The translations under genes and the position numbers were made by a program. Below the pieces are notes generated by a model. That model was given only the letters and a program-made list of their open reading frames with translations, made no database searches and was not told where the DNA came from. A stretch of 64,000 bases of DNA, taken from assembly GCA_963691705.1 (NCBI GenBank), contig OY829541.1, positions 53,615,931 to 53,679,930 on the forward strand, read 5' to 3'. The stretch is from Viola odorata. Taxonomy: Eukaryota; Streptophyta; Magnoliopsida; Malpighiales; Violaceae. This document shows, in pieces, positions 45,627 to 58,800 of this stretch. Positions within the stretch are counted from its first letter, which is position 1; each line of letters opens with the position of its first letter.

Positions 45627-46454
45627 TTTTTTTTTTTTTTTATAAATTATTTCTAATTAAAATAAATAATTTGGGAAGGTATGTACTAGCAACCTTGAGG
45701 GGCTGAAAGTTTTAATTTCCAAAAGTTAAAAATGTAATTTGAAATATCTTTTCTACCTTCAATAAGAGAGACGACCAATGGTAATTCTTTTTATCTTGTC
45801 TATCTTCACCAAGAAAAATACAGATAAAAAAAAGTTAAAGTATATAAAATTCCTATCTTTAATTTGGGTTTGCTTATAGTTTAAAATCTTAAAATATAAA
45901 CCATATATTTCCTGAAATAATAATTTATTTATTTTACGTAATAAATATAAAAAAAATCACTTTATTGAAAAAAATAAAAAATTAAGAAAAATATTTAAAA
46001 AAACATTTTAAACAAATTAAAAAACTAATTGTTACACTAATTTTTTTCATTGTCTTTTATTCTACTATATTTCATACATTTTTGTCCAAATTTCATTAAT
46101 TCATAGTATTTCTTACCATTTTATTTGAATTTTTCAACTATTATACAATTAAAATTGTAGTTTTTAAAAAACTACAGATACATCGCATACTTTTAAACTA
46201 TAGGTGAAAAATGTAACATTTTATAAACTATAACTTTTTTTACATAGTTTTCCTTAAAAAAACAAAACTTGACGTAAATATTATAATAATTAACTATATA
46301 TATTGTTATGTCAAGTCCGAGGAAGTGGGCTGGGCTTGGACAACATTGAAGAGTCCAAGTTGGGAAAGGAAATGGATTTGGATTGGATTCGGATTTGGGT
46401 TTTGATTTTCTACACTAACAACCAGGAGTATCAAGTAGGAACCAAATATCAAGT

Positions 46455-47770
46455 CTCGTCGCGGACAGTGGGTATATAAATGAAAGCGTTCTCCGCTTTC
46501 CATTCCAAGTTTTGTTTTGTTTTGTTTGAAGGTGAGATGGAAACAAGGAGAGGGTTAAGGGTTAAGACTGGACTAGACTAGGACTAGAAAGAAGAGGGCA
46601 TTGACGTTGACGTGGCATGGAATCGCCAGAAGCTTGATCGGTTTCTAGGTGCGCGATGACGATGACATTTTCCCTCCCATTAATCTACCCCCTCCTTCTT
46701 CTTCAAGCGACTTCTACATCAAACTACGGATTCGACTATATGAGCCAGGGTTTTTCTTTAGTCAGCAGATTGTGCTGCTTCCAGAGGCAGCCAAGCTGAG
46801 GTCATTCCGGGTGCCGATCATCCAATTGCTCGATCCCAAGCTGATCCAAGACACCTTCCCCACTCCCTTCATCAGAGACCTTCAAAGAACTCGATCGGAC
46901 CCTATCTAAATTGATCAAAGGCTGTAAGCTTTTGTGGGAGCAAAACGATGACGTAGACATTATTATCCAATGATCGTGGAGAGGCTTTGAATCTTTTGGT
47001 GCCTGCGGACCTGATGCCTCCGGTTTATCTGTCGCTGCGATTATAGAATTGAGATCAGTCCCATCTTTTCCATGCCGATGCATTAGCCAATGGCTGCGGA
47101 GAAAAATACGTGTAGGTTTGCCCTTTGCCGTGCCAGAACTATCTTGTGATGAAAACTTGTACCAATATGTAATTTTTCTTACGCATGATAAAAATTCAGC
47201 ATAATTATCAATATACCAGCGAGGCCCGTGAATAGAATTCTGACATTGTCCAATAAATGACCCGATTGATAAACTTTAATGGTCCGGCTGCTACTTGCCC
47301 TAATTCCCATGCTTAAACTTGATCGAGTGTTTTTAAAAAAAAATATTCATTCAGCCAATAATAATAGCAAAAAAGAAAGAATCTTGCATGATATTGTAAT
47401 GGTCATTGTAAGAGTAGAAGAAAGCAGAGACCTCAGTCAGTTTCAATCCACCAAAGATTACCTAACCGAACCCACTAGGATGGATATCAAATCAAGCAAT
47501 ATACCTAGGTGAAAAAGGAAGAAATCATTGATATTATCCTTGCATATGTGTTTGTTGAACAGTCTTACCCGGCCCACACTAATTTCTTCTCTAACAAGCA
47601 ACTACTGGGTAGAGCCAGATATATCATGTCATTTACACTCATTCGTACAACTTTCCAAAAACAGCTAACAAAAATTTTAGAAACAGGCAAGAATCAATTC
47701 TGGGTCGTAGCTAAACCCCAGTTCTACCGGAAAAGTGAAAATAGTAAGTAAGAAAACCGTTCTCGCCTCC
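46455..47770. other. Spacer between the duplication and calnexin, one orphan ORF
   Basis: 46472-46479 has GTATATAAAT (TATA-like) right after the duplication edge. A plus-strand frame at 46649-46909 (86 codons, MRDDDDIFPPINLPPPSSSS) is locally GC-richer and protein-like but I recognise no family and its frame is short. 47690-47770 is probably the calnexin 3' UTR. The rest is AT-rich. Confidence 0.4.
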
Positions 47771-50302
47771 TCAAGTCTCACGTCTTGAAGCCCTCCTGCG
47801 TGCAGGACCTCCAGCAGCAGCATCCTCCTTCTCGTTCTCTTCTGTTTTCTCCCCACTGGTTCCTTCCTTATTGGAACTCTCGGCTGCTGGAGCGGGTTTT
47901 GGCTCAACGTTTACCTGTGCCGAAAAGAGAGCATATGATCTTAATAAGCCTACATATATAAACCTGAGGTCCCACTTCATTGGCCTATTCCATTCAAATA
48001 AACCGAAAAAGAGAAACTGAGGTTCTAGAACTCACCTTCTTCTTCCCTCCAAAAATGAGCTTGTAGAAGATGGTCAAGAAAATCACCACAACGGCCACAA
48101 GGATGCCAATTGTAAGGTTAGGCTGCTTCTCAGCATTTTCAAGTAGATGCTATACATGACAAAATAATAGTTCAGGACTTATTACAAGGGACACATTTAA
48201 CTTTATCCACAAATAGCAACAGCTAAAATGATGGAACATCACTTACCAGAATTTTCTGTTTGTGGTCACTGAGGAAAGGAATACCTGCGATCCGGTACAG
48301 TAGGTCAAACACCTTCTTCTGCAAAATATTAAAAAACCAAATGATTAAGATAAGACGTCTTGAGAAGGGCAAAAAGAATGAAAGTCAGATAGCGCAACGC
48401 ATTACCCGAATGCCAGTAAGAATATCAGGGCCAGCAGCTGCCTCATCTTCGACCTTCTGTTTCTCCTTCTCGGCATTGAATTTTGGCTTCCATGCTGAAT
48501 CCCGGTAAGATCCTGCAACCTTCTCATCCTTTGTAATCAAGATATTGTCAAACAATATGCCATCTTGCATTGTCCAGATCTCAATGCCAACAGCAGCAAT
48601 GGGCTCAAAGTGGGGCTTCTCTAGCTCAAAGTAGCTAGGGTTTGGAATCTCTTGAGGCTTCCAAATACCCTTGTAATTGGGGTTGTCAATAAGTGGGGCA
48701 CTCCATTTTCCCTTATAGGCTGGGTTCCTAATCATAGGCCTCTTCCATTCACCACATCCAGGGCCCTCCTCACACTTTGGGTTATCAATCTTTGGGGCCT
48801 CCCATTCACCATCCTCCTCATCATCCCAATCCTCAGGTTTAGCAGCCTCAGGATCATCAATCTCCTCAGGTTCATCATCCAACCATCCTTCAGGTTTCAC
48901 AGCATCCTCATCCTCAATTTCCATAGGTGCATCCTCATCCCAATCATCAGGCTTCACTGCACTAGGATCAGGGATCTTAGCTCTCTCATCCCAGTCCTCA
49001 GGTTTCTTATCATCTGGATCAGGGATTGTCTTGGAAGGAATCAGAGCAGGCTCAAAGTCTTCAGATGAGAGCAAATTTGCCTTCTTCTTCTCCTCTCCAT
49101 CAACAAGAATCTGCACATCATTGTTTGGTTTCAAAATGGCAGTGTACACATGGGTTAACTTGTCAGATGGGACAGATGGGGGGAACTTGAGGTGGTGCTC
49201 GACATACTCCCCACTCTTTGGGTTCTTGTGCTTCAGGATGAAGTGCACCTTGTTGGTCGATCCACATTTGTCGGGTCCAAACATAATTGAATAAGGGGAA
49301 TCATTGCCGAACTGCTTAGCTGTCCACCCAGCCTCTTGGGGCCTCAGGTATTTCAAATAAGCACCACCACATTCAAGCCCATTCTGGAAGCGAGTCTCAA
49401 ACTGAAGGACGATAGTCTCATCCTTAAGATTCAAAGGCTCATCAAGCTCCCTCACAATGGCGTACTTCCTTGCCTTCTCACTCACAAGAAGTCCAAAATC
49501 CTCATGCCCTTCACTCTTGGCATACTTCCACACACCTGGAATCACAACAAAGCATCACTATCAACTTCCGACCTCAACAACAAAACTAGCCAAAATCATG
49601 CAAAAGAACCCGCGTGAGATTTCAAACCATGTCAAGAACACAACGCCAAGAGAAAACTACAGCATTTCAGCTATGCCTCATGCAAGTTTTACTCAATGCC
49701 TCAATCATAAATTTCCAATTGGCTTTGCAAACTCAAAATAATAACTAAACTTTTAGAGTTTAAGTCGAATATAACAAACAATAAACAAACCTAGATGGAA
49801 CTGAACGCATATGAGATCTACTAAAATAGAAACACACATCACGTGGAAATAAGAACAGAGATTGGATCCAATGCCAAATAACATGTATACATAAGCATCT
49901 AGCTACACACATCAAACTCTCCAAATCAGTGCAATCATTATGGTTTCAATAAATCTATAAACATCAACTGATATGAATAACAGAATATCAATAAAGAATA
50001 AAGTAATTAAGTCATAAATTACCTTGATATTCATCCTTCTCAGATACAACCCATTTCCCGTCAAACGCTTCGTCAAACGACTCGTACAATACCTGCACAT
50101 AACAGAACCTCAAATCTCAGAAATCCATACATGAAAACAGATAATATACACACACGAGACGTACATAGAAGTGCAATTGATGAAACAATGTTCCGGTGCT
50201 TACCGTGTCGTCGGCGTGAGATGACCGGAGCTGATTGAAGGAAATGAATGCTATTAGTAGCAGAAAAGACACTCGTAGAGAGGCGCGTATCGCTTCTCCC
50301 AT
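47771..50302 (-). CDS. CNX1: Calnexin, ER lectin chaperone
   Basis: Six exons on the minus strand: 50302-50204, 50092-50023, 49535-48406, 48318-48247, 48149-48036, 47914-47771, all with GT/AG borders and consistent phases; 542 residues. Signal peptide about 1-30 ([11 protein letters not shown]). Lectin domain with cysteines in [10 protein letters not shown] and [10 protein letters not shown]-domain from about residue 225 with type 1 repeats ([42 protein letters not shown]) and type 2 repeats ([30 protein letters not shown]). One membrane helix at about 469-490 and an acidic-to-basic cytosolic tail ending RRRASRRET. Role: binds monoglucosylated N-glycans and holds nascent glycoproteins in the ER until folded, with Ca2+. 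Intact. Gene order with Tudor-SN and APC agrees with Arabidopsis CNX1. Confidence 0.98.
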
Positions 50303-50499
50303 CTTCTTCCTCCTCCTCCAAATCAATAAACCAAATCCCTAGAGATGACGATGGAGACGGTTATGATTGTCTAATTACTGATCTGAAAAACTGAATCTCG
50401 GAGCGATTGCGTCGAGTTCAGTGTGGAAAATAGAGATGATATAGTGTGGTCAGATCTTGGAGCGACTACTGGTGTCGTGTTTAGGCCAATAAAAATACG

Positions 50500-50540
50500 C
50501 GACACGTGAAGTGGACCACTGGGTTGATGACACGTGGGAA
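50500..50540 (-). promoter_or_regulatory. Paired G-box (CACGTG) elements upstream of calnexin
   Basis: CACGTG at 50503-50508 and 50531-50536, 200-235 bases upstream of the start codon, the second inside TGACACGTGG. Such bZIP sites are common in ER-stress- and ABA-responsive plant promoters; a function here is inference. Confidence 0.5.
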
Positions 50541-50559
50541 AGTACACGAGTTGTTGCGT

Positions 50560-51554
50560 GTATTTTGGTTATTTGGTTAAATCAAAGTGTTTGTTAAGAA
50601 CTTAAGAAAGTCCCGGTTGACCCGGTCTCTCTGTCAGTAGTTATGGGTTGATTTATTGAGGCCCATTGGACCAATCTTGTTTTGTATTAGAGGCCCACTA
50701 GACTTCTAACTTCTAACTTCAATCGTTTTTTTTGGGGTAAGAAAGGTCATTAACATAAGACACTTTTAATATAAAAAACTTTTGTTGAACAATTTAAGAT
50801 ACGTGGCAGTATTTTACAAAAATAATATGAATTAAGTGAAACTTTGTAACTATGATTCAATCTTGATATTTCACTCTCTACTTTATAAGAATTAATAGTG
50901 AACTATGAAGTGAAAATTAGTTGTACTAATAAATTCTACTAAAGTTTTTTTTATTTTATTTTTAATATCGAAAGAAATGTAAATTAAAGACTCGAATTTG
51001 AGTCTTAACTCTCTTTATTGCAAACAATACAACTCATTGATCTCTAACATGACTTCACCTTTGGTGTAATTTCGCTAATAATTGAATCAAGTTTTTATAT
51101 TACACAACTTCAACAGAAAAAAAGAAAGAAAGAAAAACTCAGTTAACGGTTTACAATTAGGATCCTTAAATGAAATGATGGGAAAAGACGAGGCAAAACA
51201 GGCCATGAAGAAAAAGGGACAAACAGCCAATATATGTAAAACCCAAAAATTCATATGTTGGGTTGAGCCTTTTCTAGTCTAAAGCCCATTACAAGTACTA
51301 GTCCATCGTTTAAAGTCCACAACGAAACGGTGTGTTTAACTTCAAATAGCTATATTTTCAAATTTCAAGCAGCTTTTCGAAAGAAGTTTTTGTTTCCATC
51401 TGTTGGGTATTCCCTTCTCTCCATTCTATTTTTTAAGATAAAGATTAATTTCCTTTGAAAATAATCGAGTCCGAGATAGTTGGGCTTAATATAGCTGCTG
51501 TCCTAAAAATAAAAATAAAAAGAGAGAAAAAAAAGAGTAGGTGTATTAATTTAG
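50560..51554. other. AT-rich intergenic DNA
   Basis: Upstream of calnexin. No gene or transposon recognised. Confidence 0.4.
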
Positions 51555-51565
51555 CCATCAAATGA

Positions 51566-51729
51566 CAGTAAAATTTGGATAGATCATGATCTATCTACAT
51601 CATGATATAGGATAAGATGATGATACGTTTCCAAAAGTGTCAAGAATAGTGGTATTCTAGCACTATTTAGGGCACGTGTCATCATTTTAGACCATGATGT
51701 AAGTAGATCATGATCTACTCAAGTTTTTC
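51566..51729. mobile_element. MITE with 11-bp target duplication (MULE type)
   Basis: Direct repeats CCATCAAATGA at 51555-51565 and 51730-51740 flank a 164-bp fold-back element. Arms: TAGATCATGATCTATCTACATCATG on the left pairs with the reverse complement of the right arm (TAGATCATGATCTACTTACATCATG). A target duplication of 9-11 bp points to Mutator-like transposition. Confidence 0.85.
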
Positions 51730-51740
51730 CCATCAAATGA

Positions 51741-53639
51741 TTGTTCGAAGAAAAGAAAAAAACTTGGATGTAAGGGATTTACCTGTTCTCCTTAATATCC
51801 AGAAGCAGTTAGCGATCGACCTTAATACCTGTTTTTCAATAGTACTGCTCAACGTTTTGAAGTCCTGCAGCATAACTCACATGTGTGCTGCGTACGTACC
51901 TTGTATACATATACCCACTGAAAGCTCATGGCTACCTTATAATGCTCAGTTATGCATAGAATTTTATAAGAAAAACTGGGAGCCAACATGTTTTGAACTC
52001 CTTCCCGCAGCGACTATACTCTGTTCAAATTAACATGAATTAATCTATTCTGGCGAAAGATTGTTAATTAAATCGGTTGGTAGTCACTGAGGGAGAGAGT
52101 ATCAGAAAATGTGGACTCTCACATGATACGATCAACTGATGGAAAAATGAAAAAACAAAGCAAGTGATCATACCTTGATCAGTTCTGGATCGTCTATATA
52201 TAGTCATAAACATGTCCCTAAAGAAGAAGTAATACTTTCTTGTTAACTACTCTTTTGTTTTGATTTGCTCCCCATGGCATAGGTCTTGGTAATAAAGAAA
52301 AAGATTATAATTAAGGATTTTACTTAATTACATTTGGAATATAAAAAAACTTCGAGTACATCACCGTACCGTACGGTTGAGTACCTGTTTACAGGCAGGA
52401 TGCTCAACAGTTAACAATAACTATAATCATGTCCGTACATGAAGGTCTATGTCCGTACAGAAAGGTTTAACATACCATTTCTTGTAAATTGTACAGATTT
52501 ACTGCTTAGGAATGAGCAATCGTACGTAGTTCAATAAATCGGATCTTTAATTAGCACGACAGATTTGCACAAAGAAAGATGGCATTTTTGTTAGTTAGTT
52601 TATGTCTTAGCAGCAATCGTACGTAGTTCAATAAATCGGATCTTTAATTAGCCTCAGTGGTCTACCTTGATTCCTTGTAATGTTTTTTTAAAAGATAAAT
52701 CACACAATTAATAAACTACATACTCATTCATTATTCGCATATAGTTAAGATATGCTTTTATTTTTGGAATGAAACAATAATTAATAAGACATGAGTTTAA
52801 CCTATAGTGGTGCGGTGTGAAAAATAATTTTTTTAGGCTAGAAGCTTCTCCCACAAAAATAAATAATAATAATAATAACACAACAACACAACAATTTTTT
52901 TACCAAAAAAACTATAACTTTTACAATTTAATTATACAATCGTTTGAGCGTTAGTTACAAGAATTTTCATGAATCTTTTTTTTAGGGTTACTCATTATTT
53001 GAGAGTGCTGTTATGCATCTTCTCTAATCTCTAGCATGGATATTTCACATTTGTGCACCATGAACAAATGATAGTGTGTAAGTATTATTTTCAAAAAGAA
53101 AGAAAGATAGTGTGTAAGTATTATATTGGTTTGGTGATTATCGTGCATATTAATTAATTAATTTATTTGGTAATATGTGTATATTAATTTATTGGTATGG
53201 ATGCTACATACATGATACGTGTATGATTAAAAATTATTTATCAATTTAAAATGACGAGAAAGCCTTCTTATTTTATCACCCAGACCATTTTAAGTATTAA
53301 GTAAATCTAAACCTTTTCGTCTATACTTTAATGTTTTATTTAATCATTTATATACTAATTGTTTATTTAATTATCCAATATATCTATATTTTTTATTTAA
53401 TTACTAATGTATGCCGAATTTGTCGAATAATAATTAAAGTTACAATTTAATATCAATAAACAAAATGAATTATATATAATAATGAGAGGTTCACTTCTCA
53501 GAGAAAATGTGTAATTTTTAAAAAAACTTATTTTAACCTATAAGACAAATAAAGTAAAATAAAGTAAAATGGGGTTAAAAATGATTACAAATAACAATTA
53601 AAAGGAATACAAATTAAAATGGAATAAGTCCAGGAATAA
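51741..53639. other. AT-rich intergenic DNA with a small direct repeat
   Basis: GCAATCGTACGTAGTTCAAT and the following 20 bases occur twice, at about 52517 and 52613 (period 96). A TAA/CAA microsatellite-like stretch lies at 52858-52895. No gene seen. Confidence 0.45.
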
Positions 53640-54935
53640 TTTGATGAACAAATAAGAAAAAAGACTCCTAGCGAAGATAATATTAAGGTTATGATTCAAG
53701 TGTAATTGATCATTGATTCAAGGGTGTTCATTTCTGATTCATGGAGTAGCTATAGTAATCAGGTACACTTAGGTTTCCTCCTTTCCACCTGCTTCAAGTT
53801 ATTTGAAGGTACATTTATTAAGCAACCCTAATTATCTAGCAATTTTATGGTACACTTATAAGATTTGATTAGACAATCGATAAAATCAGAGAAAGACTAA
53901 CTCTAGGCTAAGACTAAGGTTCACTTATAGCCTTTAGACCTAATTGCCCATTCACTCTACTCTCAAAAAGCCTTGAATTGAGATCGATTGAGTTGTCTGC
54001 TTATCCCTCAAGCTTTCTAATCCGCAACCTTCTGGACATACGTCAACTATTCAAATTGAAGCTTAATATGATTAGGTCTAAACACAACATGAATAATATT
54101 GACATTAAATTAATGAATGAAGAAACATGAATGCAAAAACTAAGAGACACGTTTAGATCTCACAATTATATTGAATCATGCATAAACTTTTTATTGCTTT
54201 TACTAAGAATTAAAAGCTTAGCTAGACATAAACATATTTATTGAAAACTAGAAATTAAGAAATCACATAAAAGAAAGCATTTTAACCGCTAAACTGCTAA
54301 AATTATAACTCTAGGATAGTCCTGGATCTAGGGTGAGGATTGTGTTGTAATTTGGAGTGCTAATATGGACGTCTCGCCGTTCCTACACCACGTGCAAAGC
54401 GCCGGAGGGGTCTCCGGCGTAGAGGCTCCAACGATCAAATCAGTAAACATGATGAAGGTAAGTTATGAAGGAGAACTATCAAGAAGGCCAAGGTAGTTGG
54501 GTAGATTTTTAGTACGCGTGTGCGTGTATGCATGCCTATGTATGAAGAGGTGATGGGGGGTATTTATAGCCTCGCCCTGTGGGTCACCCTGGACACGTGT
54601 CGTTTGGGCTTAGTCAGCCATTACCGATACATGTCCCTTTACCCGATAGTTTCCCTAACATGTAGAACAAGTAGTATACTTACCTGGTAGAGCCTTGGTA
54701 GAGCCGGTATGTGTAGCCTTGGCTACTGTTAATGATATATACCGGGAGGTACATATATCGGGACCTCCCGTTGGTGATGAAAAGTCGCAATTGCCATTGA
54801 GGTGTGCATATCATAAAGTTATCGGGATCTTGCTGAACTAGTCCACGTGATATACACCTTTGCCACTTACCGGAATCTAGGTTACCGGTTCCATGAAATA
54901 TCAAGAATGCGCTTGGCGTAATTTGATGTATTATC
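53640..54935. mobile_element. Probable LTR-retrotransposon remnant
   Basis: Composition and words (TATTTATAGCC TATA-like at 54568; dense unique sequence with CGCCGGAGGGGTCTCCGGCG palindrome near 54410) stand out from the AT-rich surroundings and resemble an LTR or leader of a retroelement. I found no TG...CA borders or target duplication, so this is tentative. Confidence 0.25.
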
Positions 54936-54949
54936 ACTCTAAAAACTAT

Positions 54950-55392
54950 AAAATTAGAAATAGAAAGTTTTTGTTTGTATAGATGTAAGGATTAATCGGT
55001 GAAATTTTGAGAGAATTTGGCTAAGATTTGGGTGGAAAATGAAGAAGAGATCGATTGAAGAAGAGGGAGTGCGGGCTGGAGGTCGAGAGAGAAGCTGGAA
55101 AAATGAGGAGGACGCTGTTAATTTTTTTTATTTATACCTAGTATCCTTGTAATTAACAAGGAATACCCTCAATAATTTTGTCCAAAAATAAATGAAAGTG
55201 AGCTTCCCGTCTTCTACTCAAAACCATTGATTTTGGGCTGGAGCAAATTGCTCCTTCTCAAAATCTTGGTTTCAAACTGAAGCTTCTTGGGAAGCTTGGT
55301 TTGAAAAGGAGGTCACCAAACAGCACAGTAGTTTTGAAACCAACTTTTACAACCCAAACCAGCTTTTTAGTGTTTCCCAAACAGGCACTAAG
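54950..55392. mobile_element. Truncated Harbinger/hAT-like element end
   Basis: Reading the minus strand from about 55392: TAGTGCCTGTTTGGGAAACA then AAGCTGGTTTGGGTTG and repeated AAGCTTCCCAAGAAGCTTC-like words. This is another TGTTTGG-type terminus like those at 14094 and 38279. A CT-rich leader-like block on the minus strand (55020-55110) sits inside. Confidence 0.5.
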
Positions 55393-55831
55393 GCAGAAAT
55401 GAAAACCCTCTCTCTCTTCAATGTTTCAGTAAAATCTACCACTTCGATAAGATAATACAGATCTCATCCCACCGTTGCCTCGATAGGATTAGGAAATCTT
55501 AAATAATAAATACTAGCAAGCAGCAATAAAGGAAACACGTTTACCAACTCCATTTAACACCAAAAATTGTTTCATCATAGTTTCACAACAGGACTGGGCT
55601 TACTTGGCATACTTCACCTTATTAAGGCATGTTTTTAAAAAAATTGTTCCCTCGCCTACAAACAAAAAATAACAAAGAAAAAAGAAAAGAAAAGGAAGCA
55701 AAACAAAAATTTAAGTTTACAGTCTAACTGATCCTCTCAAAAACACTAGAACAGATAACATGCCTGTTAACCTTACACTTACTCTCGCCCTTCTTTTCTT
55801 TAATTTACCTCAGGTAAAAAAGTACACTTGC
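55393..55831. other. 3' UTR and flank of Tudor-SN
   Basis: Immediately 3' of the Tudor-SN stop on the minus strand; the 55620-55831 part is likely 3' UTR. Confidence 0.4.
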
Positions 55832-58800
55832 TCACCGACGGCCACCAGCAGCAGCAGCACCTTTCCTAACAGGCGGGCCCGAGTCCTCATCATCTGACTG
55901 GACATCTCCGTACACCCATATTCCACGTCTATCGGCTCTTGCCTCGTCTTGGAACTTTTCCAAGTTATCTAGGGCTACTTGTCTGTCCTTGGGCTCCCAC
56001 TTCTTTCTCTTCTCTATCCTGGCAAGTCCTTCCTGAAATTACAACAAAATTTACCCAGTCACATGATGATTGCATCACAAAAATACCCTATAAAGTAACA
56101 GGCTCGTAGTGATAAATAAGAAGTATACACAAATTCAAACACGTAATAAAATTTAGAGTCGTTACCTGAACCAGAGCAGCATTTACACTGATTTCAGCAT
56201 CCACTGCAACCAGGGTTACGATGAGAATGGGCCCAGTTCCCTGTCCTTTAACTTTTCCTCCAGAAGCATCCCTGTCTTCTACCTTAGCCCGGAACTCCTT
56301 TGCACTGGCTAATGTGTTTTCGCTCAAGAACTGGGCCGCTTCATGACCACAATCGTCTTCCAAGTTTGGAACCTTAATGTATGCTAGACTGCACAGCTGA
56401 GCAAGACCGGGTGCTGAAGACACTGAAGCATCAAGAGGCCGCAGCTTACTGTATGTAACCCCCTCTTGATTTCCATAATCAATATAGAACACTTCAAACT
56501 TCTCCATCGGGGATTCAACAGCTTCACGCGGCGCATTGACAATCTAAAAAGATCAAAGAAAAGTATTCAGTAATTATGACAACCATTGGGATGCGGTCTT
56601 TTAAAACCATGCATAAGGGAAAAAGCCTTCAAAGTTTAAACAAATAATTAAATACCTAGAGCAGGAATAAAATAGTTGAAAATAAGAAACGAAGAAGCAG
56701 CAGGCTAAGTCTCACCAGTGCTCGGTTCCATGAGTTATCGGCACTAAACTGAGCAAGTACAATGTCACCCTTCTTAGGATTGAATGCGCCAATAACTGGA
56801 GCTTCTTGGAGATTGAGGGATGCAAGCTGTTGCTGAATAGAGGCTACTTTCTGATCCCCTACTGTCTGCACGTAAAACTTACCACCATCTAAGACTTCTG
56901 TAACAACTACCTGCAGATAAACATTTAGGAAATGTTACACACCAATTCAATAAAACATTTGAAAAGGAAATATATATTTAATCATATCTGGACCACCTTT
57001 AGCACTTCCTTCTGTTTGCCTTCAACAGCAGGGCTATTGGATACTTCCTCTCCCTCAACATAATTCTCCCAGATCTGCAGGAACAAGAAGTTTTCAGTTC
57101 AAGAAGCAAGAAGCACAGCTATCATCAGTAGTCATGAAAAGATGGCAAATAAGCAGCTTCAAAAAATTTCAATAACTGCAACAAAAAAAATATAGAAGAG
57201 GTTTTCCAGTTCATGAAATGAGAAGCAAAAGCTCACCAAGAGCCATAAAAAGATGACATATTTAGCCAAAATTTCAATTTAACAAACAGAAGACCAATAA
57301 AAATATAAAATAAGAAGTTCCCCGTTTGTGTGAAGTCAACCCGAGAAATCACCAACAGAGCCAGAAAAAGATGACAAATAATTAGCATCACAAAAAATTT
57401 GACAAATCTATAGAAGAAAAATAGAAATATAACACCATGAGGCTCCTACCTTTAGTTTTTGCCTTTTAGCAGATTTCTCAGCTTGTTCAAGAAGATGAAC
57501 TTCAGGGATTCTGTCACTGCCAAAGGAAGTTTGTAGTTTGGCAAGACCAGCCTCGAGAAGAATCACTGCAGTATTAGTCCTTGATTCCCAGAGGGATCCC
57601 AAGAAAGTACCATTTCTATCAACAGTTTCGACTTCAATCTGTGTGAGAATATTTTTTATAAAAACCATGAAAACTAGAAGTGAGGAAAAAAGAAACAGAG
57701 ATGCAGAAATAATCAATACCTCAACATCCCGTTGCATAATCTTCCGTCTCATTAATGAAATTGCTTCATCTGAATAAGGTTCACCACGCCCAGGGCACCT
57801 AACACCAGAGAGTGAAAAGGCAATACTACACGTCTCTTTGGGAATCAACAGCTTAAATCGATGTCCACTCAGGACATATTCAACAACTGCAGGTATCCTC
57901 CTACTCCTGTGCAGGAAAGGCAAGAAGTCTCTTGCTTTCTTGGCTGATGCCTGAAAAGAAATCAGCCTAGATTATAAGTCAGTGATCCAATGCAAAAGAA
58001 GAGGTTCATAATGGTTATATTTCTAACCGTGGTAAGATCTGTTATATGCATGGCAGGAGGATCCTTGGGTGAATGGACTCCTCTCTTCCCAGTAATAGCA
58101 CGCGATTCAGCAGCAAGCAAGGCATCATAATAGCTTGATCTTTCCTCAAAATCTCTATGTCTAATCACTGTGCCATAGCCACGAGCAACCAAGAGCTCAG
58201 CAACATTAGTCCCAGCTGGCTGACTGCCATTAGTTGACGGAACTGGTGTTTCATCACCATCGCCCTTAGTGGGAGATGATAGGAAGACTGATCCAAAATC
58301 CATCACTCTTGAGTCTCCAGGGCCACCAGCGGCTGCTGGCCCATCTGCCAATGAAACCTTTCTAGAATATTCCATTTGCACATTCACCTGAAAAATACAA
58401 TTGTAACTGTTATGTAAAATGAAAATTTGGTAATCAGCAAAACAAGGGAACACTAAAGAATTCATACTTGTCGGCCAATAAGACGTTGCCTAAGCAATTC
58501 CTTTGCTTCCCGTGCATGTGGGGCTGGTTTTTCATCTCTACGAGGGTTGCCCATTTTTGGACACCTAATGCTTGAGAGATTAACTCGTCTCTCTGCCAAT
58601 GGACTGCCATATGGTACAGAATCATCAGCAACTATAATGCAGTCACCACTCACAACCTCCACCACCTAGAGAAGAACCACATTGGTGAGTAGAACTCAAA
58701 CAAATGGAAAGTAATTTTGCACTAGTCAATAGTGGGGAAAAACTACCTTCCCAGTGAAGTTCTGATCATGAATTGCTTTTGAATTTGTGGCAGGGGGCAC

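Larger units (their letters stand above)
42954..46454 (+). repeat. Tandem segmental duplication, copy 2 (PMEI-like locus)
   Basis: Direct copy of 38823-41174, interrupted by a solo LTR at 43167-44481. Downstream of about 44870 the match to copy 1 is near perfect, ending at AACCAAATATCAAG (46454), after which the sequences differ. Confidence 0.95.

Noticed and set aside
48652..49068. 138-codon plus-strand ORF
   Set aside because: Exactly antisense to calnexin exon 3; its open state is explained by the biased composition of the P-domain repeats.
51710..52033. 107-codon plus-strand ORF
   Set aside because: Begins inside the MITE arm and runs through AT-rich DNA without any family resemblance.
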